64,000 bases of DNA from Lepeophtheirus salmonis (lineage: Eukaryota > Arthropoda > Copepoda > Siphonostomatoida > Caligidae), in assembly GCF_016086655.4 (NCBI RefSeq), contig NC_052137.2:40134007-40198006 (forward strand), in the 5' to 3' direction. The position numbers were made by a program, and so were the translations under genes. Shown here in pieces: positions 34,983 through 46,110 of the stretch (position 1 is its first letter; each line of letters begins with the position of its first letter). Below the pieces are notes generated by a model. It was not told where the DNA came from. It did no database searches and saw only the letters and a program-made list of their open reading frames with translations.

Positions 34983-35530
34983 AAAGGGTGATTCCAAACG
35001 ACCGGTTTTTGGATTGTAGAAATAAAGCACATTAGTCGCAACTGGCCTTTAAATGGTCCATTCTTTCGCGCCAATTTTCGATGAGGTGTTCGAGCATTGT
35101 GAGCGGAATCTCACGAATATCCCTGTTAAACTGTTGTTTTCAATGGATGTAATGGATGCTCTTGATACAATTCGGGTTGCTTGTCACCCCAAATACGGCA
35201 ATTTTGCTTATTTACGTAGACATTGAGCCAGAAATGGGCCTCACACTGAACAAAATGAGGGACGGAAAAAATTGATTTTCTTGGATACGTTCAAGAGCCC
35301 ATCCACTGAACACACGACGCAAACGAAGGTCCAGCGGCTTCAATTCTTGTACGAGCTGTATTTTGTATGCCTTTAAACTCAAATCTTTCTTCAAAACGTG
35401 CCAGGTTGTTGCATACGACAAGCCAAGTTGTTGAGAGCGGTGGCGAATCGATTCTTCACGATCTTTGGCTACACTCTTGGCTGTACGTACCTACCAAACG
35501 ACGGGACATCGCAGGCCCTCATTGAGCGAC
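34983..35530 (-). pseudogene. DD41D-type mariner, internally deleted
   Basis: The minus strand reads SVAKDREESIRHRSQQLGLS, YATTWHVLKKDLSLKAYKIQ, LVQELKPLDLRLRRVFSGWA, then CEAHFWLNVYVNKQNCRIWG (the Asp of the DEAHF motif is changed), and HPLHPLKTTVQQ. It then jumps directly to the C-terminus LTMLEHLIENWRERMDHLKA, so the catalytic centre with the second and third Asp is gone. The same subfamily as 26.6-27.5 kb. GGGTGATTCCAAACGACCGG at 34986 may be one terminus. Confidence 0.82.
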
Positions 35531-35789
35531 TTCTTATTGACCATGATGAGCAGGAAATAAGTATGACTTGAATATTTTTCCTATATTCTCAACTCATCTT
35601 CTATAGTTTATCATTGCTTAACAGTTGGACAGCAAAAATGTATTTTTTCTTTTGCAAGATCATGAAATAACTTTAGAATAAAGATTAAAATAATTCTGAC
35701 ATATTATTGATATGAATAATTTTGAGTATTCGGTGGTATATTTGGATATGAATTTTGATATAAATCATGTGTATTTCTTAGCTGGCCCA

Positions 35790-36035
35790 CTTTGTTGGCA
35801 TTACTATTTAACTCCGGAGTAGTGAACTTCCTTTTCTAATACATTCAGTTATATTCAAAACATGATTGAACATTCACGTTTACTCATAAAAGATTGAGAT
35901 GGACCTTGAGGATTTGTTACAAAGCTATAATTGTAAGTCCTTGCTGGGATCCGAATAGAATTGAGGGCCTACATCGGAGAAACTCTTGGCAGCTAAGATG
36001 ATCTCTTCTAAAACATTCTTCAAATGGTCAAAGGT
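35790..36035 (-). repeat. Family A interspersed repeat, reverse copy
   Basis: The minus strand begins GGTAACCTTTGACCATTTGA, then ATCTTAGCTGCC, the core TAGGCCCTCAATTCTATTCG, TAACAAATCCTCAAGGTCC, TTTTATGAGTAAACGTGAAT and AAGTTCACTACTCCGGAG. The 5' AAATCAGCT block is deleted. Confidence 0.66.
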
Positions 36036-38030
36036 TACCATGTTGATTTTTGTTTTTATTTTGTTAACATTCCCAAATTATAAACTAGTTGAATTCATAT
36101 ATTTCTTTCGACATTCTTAAAGAAACTACGTAAGATAAGTTAAAGGATCACATAATTTCATTTCCTTCATTAGATTGTTATAGGCACCTTGCTTCTTCCA
36201 TTTACCAAAATATCCTTTTTTTTAGATTATGTAGGATTCATTTCATCACTTGGATTTTATCATTTTCGTCGTTCTACAGAACTCCTTCTTCGGGCAATCA
36301 AACTATTTTGAGTTTACTATATAATTTTACAAACGGGAAATAAGCAAATCAAATCATCTTTAAACGTAAATTTTGGAACCATTTTTTTATAAATACTAAG
36401 AGGATGAAAAAAAAATTGATTTCATAGTATCTTTACTCATACCAGCAAGAAACATTTCTTTTTGCAAGAACCTCCTCAATTATTGAAGTATATTTTGTAA
36501 GATTTGTATCAAGTCCCTAGAGCTGTACAAACATGCAAGTTCACTCAAAAAAATTAATTAACTTTAACTCCAATATTAAACAGGAGCAACAAATTATTGA
36601 GTGTTTTGAAATTCAGTAAAAAATATTTAGTGTACTAAGACTAACATTTGTTAATCAAATTTTGTCTGGATGTTTGCCGCTACAACTAAAATTTTGAGTG
36701 ATATTACTTGATCTAACAAATAACAATGTAGCAACAAACGAGTGTAGCCATATTTAGGTTTTTGAAACTTCAGCATTTTCTAGCACGTGATGCTTTTTGT
36801 TGTAGGAAACTTACAAAATGATTTATTTTTATGTTCTCAAGCTGTTATCATGATTCTTTTTTTCTTGACGAGAGAACATCCAAGCACTGAATAACTACGT
36901 ATGAGTCAGCCTATGAAAAAATGGAGAATAATACTATGGATGTGAAAAGAAGGTATTATTTAAGTAAAATTTATACTATTGTTACGCGTATTAACTCTGG
37001 GCAATGCTGGGTACTGCTAGTAGTCACATATAGATGTTTTTTTTTATTATGACATACAGGACTTTATTTCAAATGTATTCTCTCGGATAATTAGGAAAGA
37101 TCTTCATGAGTCATATTAAATCCTAGAATTTTTATTTTCGAAATTTTATAAATTGTACATTTATTTTTATTTTATTGATGGGTGGTATGAGTATCAATAG
37201 GGTTTTAAGAATAAATGACAGATAAAATTGGTGTCACATACGTTAAAACATATTGGTTACAACGGGATTTTATCGGATTACTGAACTATTCAAAATTACT
37301 TGACATCAGTAGAGTCCTAATAAAAATATTTTCTAGAAGGGGCACTCAATAGATCGGAAACCTTCTCAACAAATCCTTTCCCCCAAAAATAGACAGTCAT
37401 TTTGTCAAAACTTACAATGATACAACTTCTTAGACATTATCTATAGCCTTGACCGTTAACCTTATACTTTATAAGAAGTATTTTTTTATATCTACACTAA
37501 TGTTTTTCAAAGTGATGGTCCATTATGCGATTTTGACGTTTTGCCTTACTTTGACCTTTGACTGTTCACATATGTGTAGAAGTAGCATCAAAAGATCCCG
37601 GAATTTTAAAGAAAAAATCATCTAAGCTGTTAATAGAAGTTGATCATTTTGAGACATTTTCAACCGAAAAAACTTTATCATCAATAAAAATAATACTTGG
37701 AGCCATGCCGGAATTCAACAGACTGAGAAGTTTTTAGATTCAATTGACTCTATTTTCTTTGGTTTTGTCCAAAAAGAGCTGTCTCCTTGTATCAGTCTTT
37801 GGTGTGTTTTATGAAGGTTATGTTAATCTTGAGGCCCTTTAAGGCTTCAAAATCTCAAAAGTTGTTATTCCTTAAGCCCTGAAGCTTGACGACAGCATCA
37901 AGTTTCCCTTCCATGCTCGTTAATAAAAGATCAAAAACAAATGTTTTTACAAACTTTGTCGAAAATTCATTATTTATTTAAAACGGAAATTTTTACAATG
38001 TTATCTCGAATAGTTTATGAGATATACAAG
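36036..38030. other. AT-rich stretch without a gene
   Basis: No gene recognised. A somewhat less AT-rich portion at 37500-37930 has no readable protein that I recognise. Confidence 0.42.
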
Positions 38031-38080
38031 CAAAGGGTTAACCGGCGTTTCTCAGGCCAAAGGAAGGAGTAAGAAATCAC
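38031..38080 (-). repeat. Short repeat shared with 22351-22402
   Basis: CAAAGGGTTAACCGGCG followed by GGCCAAAGGA matches the inverted copy at 22.4 kb with several changes. It is probably an edge of a larger, decayed mobile element. Confidence 0.45.
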
Positions 38081-39164
38081 ATTGGCAATGGTCAATGTCT
38101 ATGTTTCTTATTAAATATTTAGACCGATTCAGTGCGTGCGATCACTATAATAATAGGCGTCTTTATAATATAAAAATTATATAATAATATTAAATATTTG
38201 TAATTAAAAAAATGCAGAAAACTGTTTTGTACTAATATTGCAAAAAGTAAATAATAGCATTTATTGGCATTTAAAAGAAAAACACATATTAACCAATATT
38301 TTTTTCGTATGGAATAATATTGTTGAAAAAATAAGCTACGATAATTGGCTCATTTTGCTAATAAATTATGTAAAAAAAGTACCAGAAATTAAAAATACGG
38401 TATTATTGGGGCTTATAATTTTCAGTTCAAAATGCATCGTTTTGTTGCATTTTTTCTTAACAATTGAAAATTGACATTAGATGAAAAAAGAGAAAAAGAT
38501 ATTCATAAAATGAAAGATATTTCAATTATACATCAATTTTATTTTTCAAATTTATATGCAAAGGAATTTCGAGACAAATTTCTTCATACTTTTTATTTAT
38601 TCATATGAATCCAATATTCCATTGAAAATCCATTTTTTTGCTCCTGAAAAAAAGAAGGAAACTGCAATTTCCACCAGTTTTTTTTTTTTTTTTCCATAAC
38701 TTTTTTGATTTTGAATAAATTGAGAAAACATTATTATTTGTATAGTTGTTTTTGAGACACCCGTCACTTTTTAATTAAGTAACCTCCTATCTAGTCTCCT
38801 TGAGCTCCAAAAAACCATTTTTGTAGGTTTGGGTATTAAATAAGCCCCCTTATAAGACTCTTCTCTGAAAATCGACACCCTTGTATTAGCCTAACCACGT
38901 TTAAAAGAGGATCCCATGCAAAATTTCAGCGTTCTGGACCCAAGGGTATGGTCACCCATAAAGGACATATACAAATTCTATTCTAAATATGTATATAGAC
39001 AAGTATACAGTATTTAGGGTCCACTTTGTATAATTTTAACACAAATTTTTAACAAAATCGGTTTGTAGCTTTTTCCGTAATTCTATATACAAACAAAGAA
39101 ACCTCCGTTCGACTTTATAAAGTAAAATATGAATAATGATAATAGTTTAAAGAAATTTGCAGGA
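38081..39164. other. AT-rich stretch without a gene
   Basis: Open frame 38238-38474 is AT-driven. A segment at 38790-38960 (ATGCAAAATTTCAGCG, CTGGACCCAAGGG) has the look of an old repeat, but there is no second copy in the window. Confidence 0.42.
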
Positions 39165-39465
39165 AAAAAAATAGGAGCAACGTAGCTCAATGGACAATAT
39201 GCGCGTGAAAGATGATTCTCTTGAACTAAATGTGCGATAGCCGGTCACTCTTAGAGAATGAAATATATGTACATTATTTCTACGGAATTAAAAGACAATT
39301 CTGGGGTCATATGAAGTCATTGGGATATTTTAATGTTTACTTATTGTTATACATACATAATCATCTGACGAATTAGAGAAACATTAAACAATATCGTAAT
39401 CCCGTTAGTAAATAATAAATACTGTGAAATTAAAGTATTTCTTTTTACAATTTAAGATAAAATAT
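39165..39465 (+). repeat. Probable tRNA-derived SINE, copy 2
   Basis: Box A-like TAGCTCAATGG at 39183-39193; the box B position (about 39236-39250) has decayed to CCGGTCACTC. The body and the 3' end ATCCCGTTAG, ATACTGTGAAATTAAAG align to copy 1 at 24.6-24.9 kb. Confidence 0.6.
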
Positions 39466-39499
39466 TAAGCTATTCTCTATTCTCATTTTAGTAGCTCTA

Positions 39500-39710
39500 A
39501 GCCAATGCCCAATCTTTCTTGGATGTCAATACCTATCCTCCAGCTCCTCCAACATGAAACCCTCGGACTTCCATGTCTAGGATAAGTTGGAGGACAAGAT
39601 CTTGAAACCCAGCTTCGTCCTTGAGGGTAATAATCTGGATCATTCTTATGTCAGGAACACCTGTAATGCACTTCAGATATAGGATCGAAGGGATAGTCGC
39701 AAGACATATG
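39500..39710 (+). pseudogene. Mariner transposase C-terminal scrap
   Basis: One plus-strand frame reads SSSSSNMKPSDFHV, a stop, then DKLEDKILKPSFVLEG and VRNTCNALQI. This fits the third-Asp region and C-terminus of maT-like transposases (family pattern SSPDMNPLDFxVWxxLExK, then RKTCNAFxxRI). Nothing else of the element is left. The Asp corresponding to PSDF is retained. Confidence 0.58.
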
Positions 39711-40609
39711 TTTTATAAAGTTGTTCAAATGTATTATGAAATATTTTAAGTAGGAATTAATAAATATAAGTTGCCTTTGCTTAGTATATTTATTTATATA
39801 TGTATATGTATATACAATAATGAAAACAGAGACTTATTCAAGGAAATAATAATATTTTCTATTAAAAATTTAATTATAATAGTAATATTAATATAAAAGA
39901 GTTAATGAATAAAATTAATATTTTCTTAGGAATAAGTTATTCTATAAATATGTATAATATATGGGTCTGTTAAATGAGTCTGTGCTATTAAATTTTATGG
40001 TATTTAATGTTTAACTATTTGAATAAATGAGCTATTATGTTATATATTCAAGAATCTTTATGGCCATTAAAGAATTATAAATCTTGGTTAAGAATTTGAT
40101 TAAATAAATAATCACAACTCTAATCAATACCTATAAACTCTAAAGCAAAGGTTTTTAAAACTCGGGAGAAAATTAAATTATTTACTGTTTTCTATATGTG
40201 AGAGAAATTGAATGATAAGTCGTATAAAATTGAATGAAGCAAGCTGATATCAATGTATTTTCCAACCTGATATTTTAAAATTGAATAGATGGAGCCGTAT
40301 CTCTGAAAGTTGTTTGTTTTTTGTTTTTTGTCATGATTTGTATTTGTTTTAGACCTTGTGTGGTTATGTTTTACTTGATTGAAAAGGCTTACTATTAATA
40401 TTTTAGTTATATAGTACATATTCCTCCATCTAATCCTGGTTTAGTAATTTTAACAAGATAACCGTTTAAAAAACCATTTTACGGAAAACAAACTTGAAAA
40501 GCCTTAGTAAACTAAATTATATCCTGAAGTTTTACCTTTTTAACCAAAGAAGACCAGTGATGCATAAAACATGGCTTGATGGTATGTACAAATAAAATAA
40601 TCCAAAAAG
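39711..40609. other. AT-rich stretch without a gene
   Basis: No gene recognised. Confidence 0.45.
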
Positions 40610-41170
40610 AAACGTGGCAGTCCTGATCATTTGCTGTGATGACGTTTTATTACATCAGCTGCAAACAGCCGTGAGAGGAAATAAATAACCTCAAATCTAA
40701 CTCCATATATAGTAAGGACATATAGACTGGAATTAATCTGATGCCAATCCTCAATTCTACTCCAAGTCCAACAAGACCTGTCACTTATAACTATGGGTTA
40801 AAAAAATATGAAATTTGAAGGTGTTCGAATTTTGTAATTTCCATATGAAAAGAGTTTTGTATCTAGCATAGCTGCCTAAATAAATATTTTATGCTGAAAG
40901 AGAGAAAAATAGATATAAAATAGCCCCAAATGCATAAAATACATAGAGTAAACTTGAGGATTTGTTGTGGAGTTAACCGTGTAAGTACTTCTGAACTTGG
41001 AGTAGGATTGAGGATTCACATCGTTGCCATTCCTGCCTAAATCATTGCTAGATACGGAGTGGGGTTTGTACTTTTTTCCTACGTCTCAGAATCACTTGCA
41101 GCTAATTTAATGACACTTCATTATAGCTTAGCTGCTCTCTTCCCAAACATTTTGTCAGGGTGACAATGAT
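40610..41170. repeat. Foldback-type family A element
   Basis: The left end reads GTCCTGATCATTTGCTGTGA, GACGTTTTATTACATCAGCT. The right end on the opposite strand reads GTCACCCTGACAAAATG, GAGAGCAGCTAAGCTATAAT and TAAATTAGCTGC. The core CCAATCCTCAATTCTACTCC appears forward at 40750 and inverted near 41000. The element is therefore a large imperfect palindrome of about 550 bp. Confidence 0.66.
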
Positions 41171-41179
41171 AACTATCGG

Positions 41180-41480
41180 CTTTATAAACAAAAATAAACA
41201 AGGAAATTTGATAGAATTACTTCGATGTCGATCCCCAATTCTACTCTGTGTCCAACAAGGACTTACAATCATAAGTCTGTAACAAATTATAATCGTAAAG
41301 ACGGTTACGCTCCGTTTTGAATGTAGTGGAAATATAAGTTAACTGCTCAGAAGTTAAGTAATTATGACAACAACTAAGTTATTAAGATAATTCAGATTCC
41401 AAATTCCAAAAGAACAACGGCCGGTTAAACAATTCACATAATTTTCATCATTACATATTATACATTCTGAGATTTATAAA
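41180..41480 (+). repeat. Family A interspersed repeat, adjoining the foldback copy
   Basis: Carries ATTACTTCGATGTCGATCCC, CCAACAAGGACTTACAATCA, TCTGTAACAAAT, GTTTTGAATGTAGTGG and TCAGAAGTTAAGTAATTATG in family A order. It directly follows 40610-41170 in the opposite sense of that element's right arm. Confidence 0.62.
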
Positions 41481-41930
41481 AACTCTTCTTATTTCTTCGA
41501 ATCTACATTTTTATTGCAAACACATTTCATTATGCTTCTTAAACATTAAATCTGAAAATATACAATCCTTTATCTATCTTGAGAATGTCTTGAATAGGAT
41601 TTCTTCGTAGATTTATCTATTTTTAATCGAGGTTGAGTAAATTTAATGAACTGTTCTGCTAAAGAGTCATTCCTCTTATTCTTCTTTTTTTCAATGTGAG
41701 GACCCAGGCGTACAACTGTAGCTACAAAATTATCATATTGCAATTAATGTTTCATTTAATACACACAACTTCGTCAAAAATGATGAGTACTAATTTGATT
41801 TCCAAAGTTTGTAATAAAGTAATGAATATTTTGAATGATTTTTTATGGAAATAACAATTTTAATTTTCTTAAATAACTAATTAGTAATTATATCTTGTTG
41901 CAACCTCAAACTCAAGTTGATTATTTTAAG
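41481..41930. other. AT-rich stretch without a gene
   Basis: No gene recognised. Confidence 0.45.
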
Positions 41931-43125
41931 ATACTCGGAGTAGAAAAGTACAGTTTTGAATATGTGTTGTTGATTAAATCTTTAAGTTCTTATTATTTTT
42001 GAATAGCTTAGACTGTAAGCCTTTGATTGATGTGCATGCTGTAAACAAAAATTCGGTTTATATCAAGATGGAGACAAGAAAAGCCATCATAGGAAAGTTA
42101 ATCTGCGCTAGGAGGAACACCTCGGACATCACGAAGGTCTGATACGTCAGCAATGCCACAGTTTGTCGGGTCGTTTGGCTGATGGGGATAACCTGAAGGA
42201 CAATCCCAAGAGTGGAAACCCCACCAAAGGGCAGCCTGATGACATCATGGAGGCCTTCAAGGTCAACCCAACGATGACAATGGCAGAGTACGCCAAGAAG
42301 AAGAAGGTGCATCAGACTACTGTAGGCAAGATCATCCGAAACGCTGGAGGAAGGCCATTTAGAAGATTCCAGAGGCCACTCTTGCCCTAACGTCTTCAGC
42401 GATGTCAAGAACTCTTGAATTATCTGAGCACAACAGGAAACAGATATATTTTTCCTATAATGAAAATATCTTTACCGTTGACCCCGTCTACAACAAGCGA
42501 AATGACATACTTTGGCAAGGCTGATAATAGTATGAAGACAGTCACCAAGACCAAACATTCGGTAGTGGCATCAACTGAGAAAAAAACACCTCCAATTTGC
42601 TTTCCTTTTGTCTATTGGCGAACTGCAGCCGACTACTAATGGTGTTGAAGGAAAATGTGGTCCCATAGATCACCAATACCATGAAGAAGTCCAAAAAACT
42701 CACGTACATATTTCAGCAGGAAGGAGCTCAAGCCCATTCTGCTAATATCTACAAGAATGGATGGGTAGCAAGATGAATTTCAGGTCCAAGAACCTTTGGC
42801 TTCCTCAGAGACCATATTTGAATATTCTGGTTACTCTATTTATTGTCAAATTGAGAAAAGGCCTGCAAAATCCACCACCCAAATAGTTATAGCCTGAAGA
42901 CCTCTGTTAATCTGTAGTGGGGATCATGAAAAAGGAGTACGTTGCCAAGGGATTCCAGAGGCTGTGATTGAGGCTGATGGTGGCCAGACTCAAATCAATG
43001 TGAATTGTTGTAGTAAAAAATATTATAAAATAAAATTTTCTATGTACAACATCATCCTGATCAATTATGAGTAATTTAATTACTACTTAGAGGTAGGTCC
43101 CAGTACTTTTTCTACAGCCGGTACC
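41931..43125 (+). pseudogene. DD36D mariner-like transposase, near full length, broken
   Basis: Terminal repeats GGAGTAGAAAAGTAC (41937) and, inverted, CCGGCTGTAGAAAAAGTAC (ending about 43123). Reading across frames: ETRKAIIGKLICARRNTSDI, GRLADGDNLKDNPKSGNPTK, AFKVNPTMTMAEYAKKKKVH, TTVGKIIRNAGGRPFRRF. A damaged first-Asp region follows (PIMKISLPLTPSTTSEM), then DNSMKTVTKTKHSVVAST, ENVVP, YFQQEGAQAHSAN (Glu for the second Asp), EWMGSKMNFRSKNLWLPQ, and NILV, where Val replaces the third Asp. The C-terminus VIEADGGQTQINV is present. It has the largest preserved extent of the family in this window, with several frameshifts. The minus-strand frame 42058-42408 is a shadow. Confidence 0.88.
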
Positions 43126-43979
43126 TGTTAATTTTGTAGCAATGTATTTTATTCAAAAGTATTTTTTTTTATATTTAAGAGTGCAAAAATAGAGCCTATA
43201 AGATAATACAAAATTAATATTACATAATTATTATAATTGTTGAACTGTCTATCATTTTAATTAAATACATTTTATTTTTGGGAGTTTCTTTTTACTCAGT
43301 GCACTAATCGTGTTATAAAAGAATTTTCACAAATAGAGTTTTAAGAATTCCCTACTCTCCCTACCCTATAAAAAAGGAACATTGATATTTATTTATTTTT
43401 TCCATTCGCTTTTTTTGTCAAAAATTTTAAGAATTTTTTCCAATACAATGCAGACATTGGATATTTTGCCGGATATATCGGTATTCCGATATTAATCAAA
43501 ATCAACCCACGTCTAAAAGCAATAATATTAGACTTAGAGCTTGATATGTTTGGATGTGACATTGTTTAGATGGAGCGTACAGAAATTTTCATGTTGATAT
43601 TTTAATTTGCGTTGATTTGACAGTCTTTCAAATGGGACAAGGCATTCTCTCTAATTAAAATGGAAAAACAATAAGGAACAAACGAAAACTAGACAAAACA
43701 TCTTTACATATTCAAAAAAGAGTGACAAAATTAACACTCGAGTGGATTTTATTAAAGGATTTATTATTCTTTTTATTCTTGTTATGTTTATTTGGATATT
43801 GTTTTTTATTAACCTAAGTCTGATTTCTGTCTTTCCAATATTTTTAGTTTGACTTTTGACTTTGTATAATAATATCCTTTATTGAACTACTATTTACATA
43901 TTACTCACAATAATAAAATAATACGAATAAGATAATAGAAAAAAGAACGAAGCAAAAAAAAAGAACCAGAGATGATCTC
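43126..43979. other. AT-rich stretch without a gene
   Basis: No gene recognised. Confidence 0.45.
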
Positions 43980-44530
43980 AACCCAGTTCTAAAAAAAAGC
44001 TGCGATATTTATTTACAATTCTCAACCATCGTTGCTCCTCTCTCGTCAAAAACACCAAATATTCTTAGGTACATCTTCACTAGCTTTTCCAAACCTCTAG
44101 GCATAGCTGACTGGGAGGACTTTGCGTCATACGTTATAAAGAGCAACTTTGCTATGACTGCTTCAATCCATCCTTGTCCCATGAATTGGTGGACACTAGC
44201 CAATCAGATTTTGTTGGCTCGATTTAGTATGCATTCCGGATCAATGCATTAAGCGCAGTCCTTCCTTGAGAACGTATTTGCAGTAATAGAATAGATGTCC
44301 TTAATTTTCTCTTTCATTTTACAAAAGAAGCACAGAACTGTCTCCTGCGTTGTTTTTTTGGATTTATTCACAAATAGGGACGACGTTTCCGTTCGGTACC
44401 GGGACCACTCTCCTTCAGATTCATGAAAAGGTTCCCCTTATAGACTCTATGACTATTTATTACGTCTTTAGGAGCTCGAGTCTTTGATAGACCTTGACTT
44501 TTACTTGAAGCCCAGTAAAAAAACGACTAA
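43980..44530 (-). pseudogene. Possible LINE ORF2 C-terminal relic
   Basis: The minus strand reads GEPFHESEGEWSRYRTET, KTTQETVLCFFCKMKEKIKD, then PECILNRANKI and the open stretch SVHQFMGQGWIEAVIAKLLF, ITYDAKSSQSAMPRGLEKLV. A CxxC followed by a helical region resembles the cysteine-containing tail of L1/Tx1-type ORF2, as at 60.9-61.3 kb, but no His-Cys pair is clear, and other identities are possible. Stops break it. Confidence 0.4.
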
Positions 44531-44996
44531 AATTACAAAAATAACACCAAACATATCTAAACAAATTGATAACAAAAGTTTCCAAACAGGAGATAATCGC
44601 CGAAAAAAAATGTTTTCTGTTATAAATCATTAATACAATAATTAGTTATGTTCACGAGTATCAAATAAATATTCGTCTTTTCTGCACTCAATCCAAGTTG
44701 TTTTTTTGCATACATAATAAAAAATTGAGTTTTAATCCAAACAAAAACTAATTAGAAATATACTTTCTCTCAAAAAATGAATTTTAATAAAATGTATGCA
44801 AGTTGAATATACTATTACATACAATGATTCAACGTATAACTCAATGTTTGTTATATTTAGAATTGTAAAATTGAATTATAGTACTAAATTAAATTTATGC
44901 AGCAAAATATAGTTCCTATATAATTTTGAATTGAATAAGTTAGAGAAAAAAAGTTACACGCGAATAAAGTATTCAATTATATTTATAATTTATGAA
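44531..44996. other. AT-rich stretch without a gene
   Basis: No gene recognised. Confidence 0.45.
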
Positions 44997-46110
44997 TACC
45001 GGGTGTAGAAAAAGTACTGAGACCTGCCTCTAAGCAATCATTAAAATACTCATAATTGATCAGTATAATGTTGTATAATGAAAATTTTATTTTTTACTAT
45101 AACATAGTAAATTAATTATGAATCACGCCGCCATCAGCCTCAATGACAGCCTACCTCCGCTTCTGGAACCCCTTTCACACATTGGCAACATAGTCTTTTT
45201 CATGATACTCCACTGATTTTTTAAGGAAGGTCTTCAGGGCATCAATATTAGGATGACGGATTTTGCAGCCCTTCTTCTCAATTTGCCACCAAATGGAGTA
45301 ATCCAGTAGATTCAAATTTTGGCTCTGATGGGGCCAAAGGTTTTTCGACCAGAAGTTCATGTTGCTACCCTTACACTCTTGTAGAATATTAGCAGTATGG
45401 GGTTGAGCTCCGTCCTTCTGAAATACGTACGTGGCCTTATTGAACTTCTTCATGGTCTTGGTGATCTATGGGACCACATTTTCCTTCAACACCATCAAGT
45501 ACTGGACTGCAGGTAATCGGTATCCAACAAGAAACCAAATTAGAGGCATTTCTTCTATAGTTTAGGCCACAACTCCCAACGTCGTCACAGAGGATGAATG
45601 TTTAGTCTTGGTTACTGTCCTGATGCTGTTGTCCACCTTACTAAAGGATACCACCCGATCAATTTTGCTTGTTGTAGACGAGGTCATGGTTAATGTATTT
45701 TCATCAGATCCCGAAATATTTGGTTGTTGTTGTGCTTTAGATCATTCAAGAGTTGTTGACATCGATGAAGAAAGAGTTCTTTTTGACGTTGCAACAGGAT
45801 TTCCCTCTCAATTCTTGTAGGTGACCTTCCTCCAGCCTTTCGGATGGCCTTGCCCACAGTACATCGATGCACCTGTTTTCTTCTTGGCGTAATCTGAAAG
45901 CTTCATCGTTGGGTTGACCTTAAAGGCCTCCAAGATGTATTCAGGCTTCACTTTGGTGGGTCTTCCAATTTTGATTTTGTTTCCATAAGTCAAACGATTT
46001 CTGGCCCGACAGAATTTGGCCTTGCTGACGTTAAAGGGCTTCATAATATCCGAGGTGATCCTTCCGGTGCGGATTTAATTGCCTAGGATGGCTCTACCTG
46101 CATCCATCGG
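44997..46110 (-). pseudogene. DD36D mariner-like transposase, minus strand, broken
   Basis: Right-end terminal repeat ATACCGGGTGTAGAAAAAG at 44997; the 5' terminal repeat is not clear past 46110 and may be truncated. Minus-strand frames read MDAGRAILGN, ITSDIMKPFNVSKAKF, IKIGRPTKVKPEYILEAFKV, YAKKK, MHRCTVGKAIRKAGGRS, then VDNSIRTVTKTKHSSSVTTL, MPLIWFLVGYRLPAVQYL and KATYVFQKDGAQPHTANIL with the second Asp intact. Thirty-six residues later LLDYSIWWQIEKKGCKIRHP retains the third Asp. The tail is AVIEADGGVIHN. The first-Asp region is damaged. Stops and frameshifts occur; it has the best-preserved catalytic half of the family here. Plus-strand frame 45608-45820 is a shadow. Confidence 0.9.

Noticed and set aside
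42058..42408. 116-codon minus-strand open frame
   Set aside because: Antisense shadow of the DD36D mariner N-terminal region.
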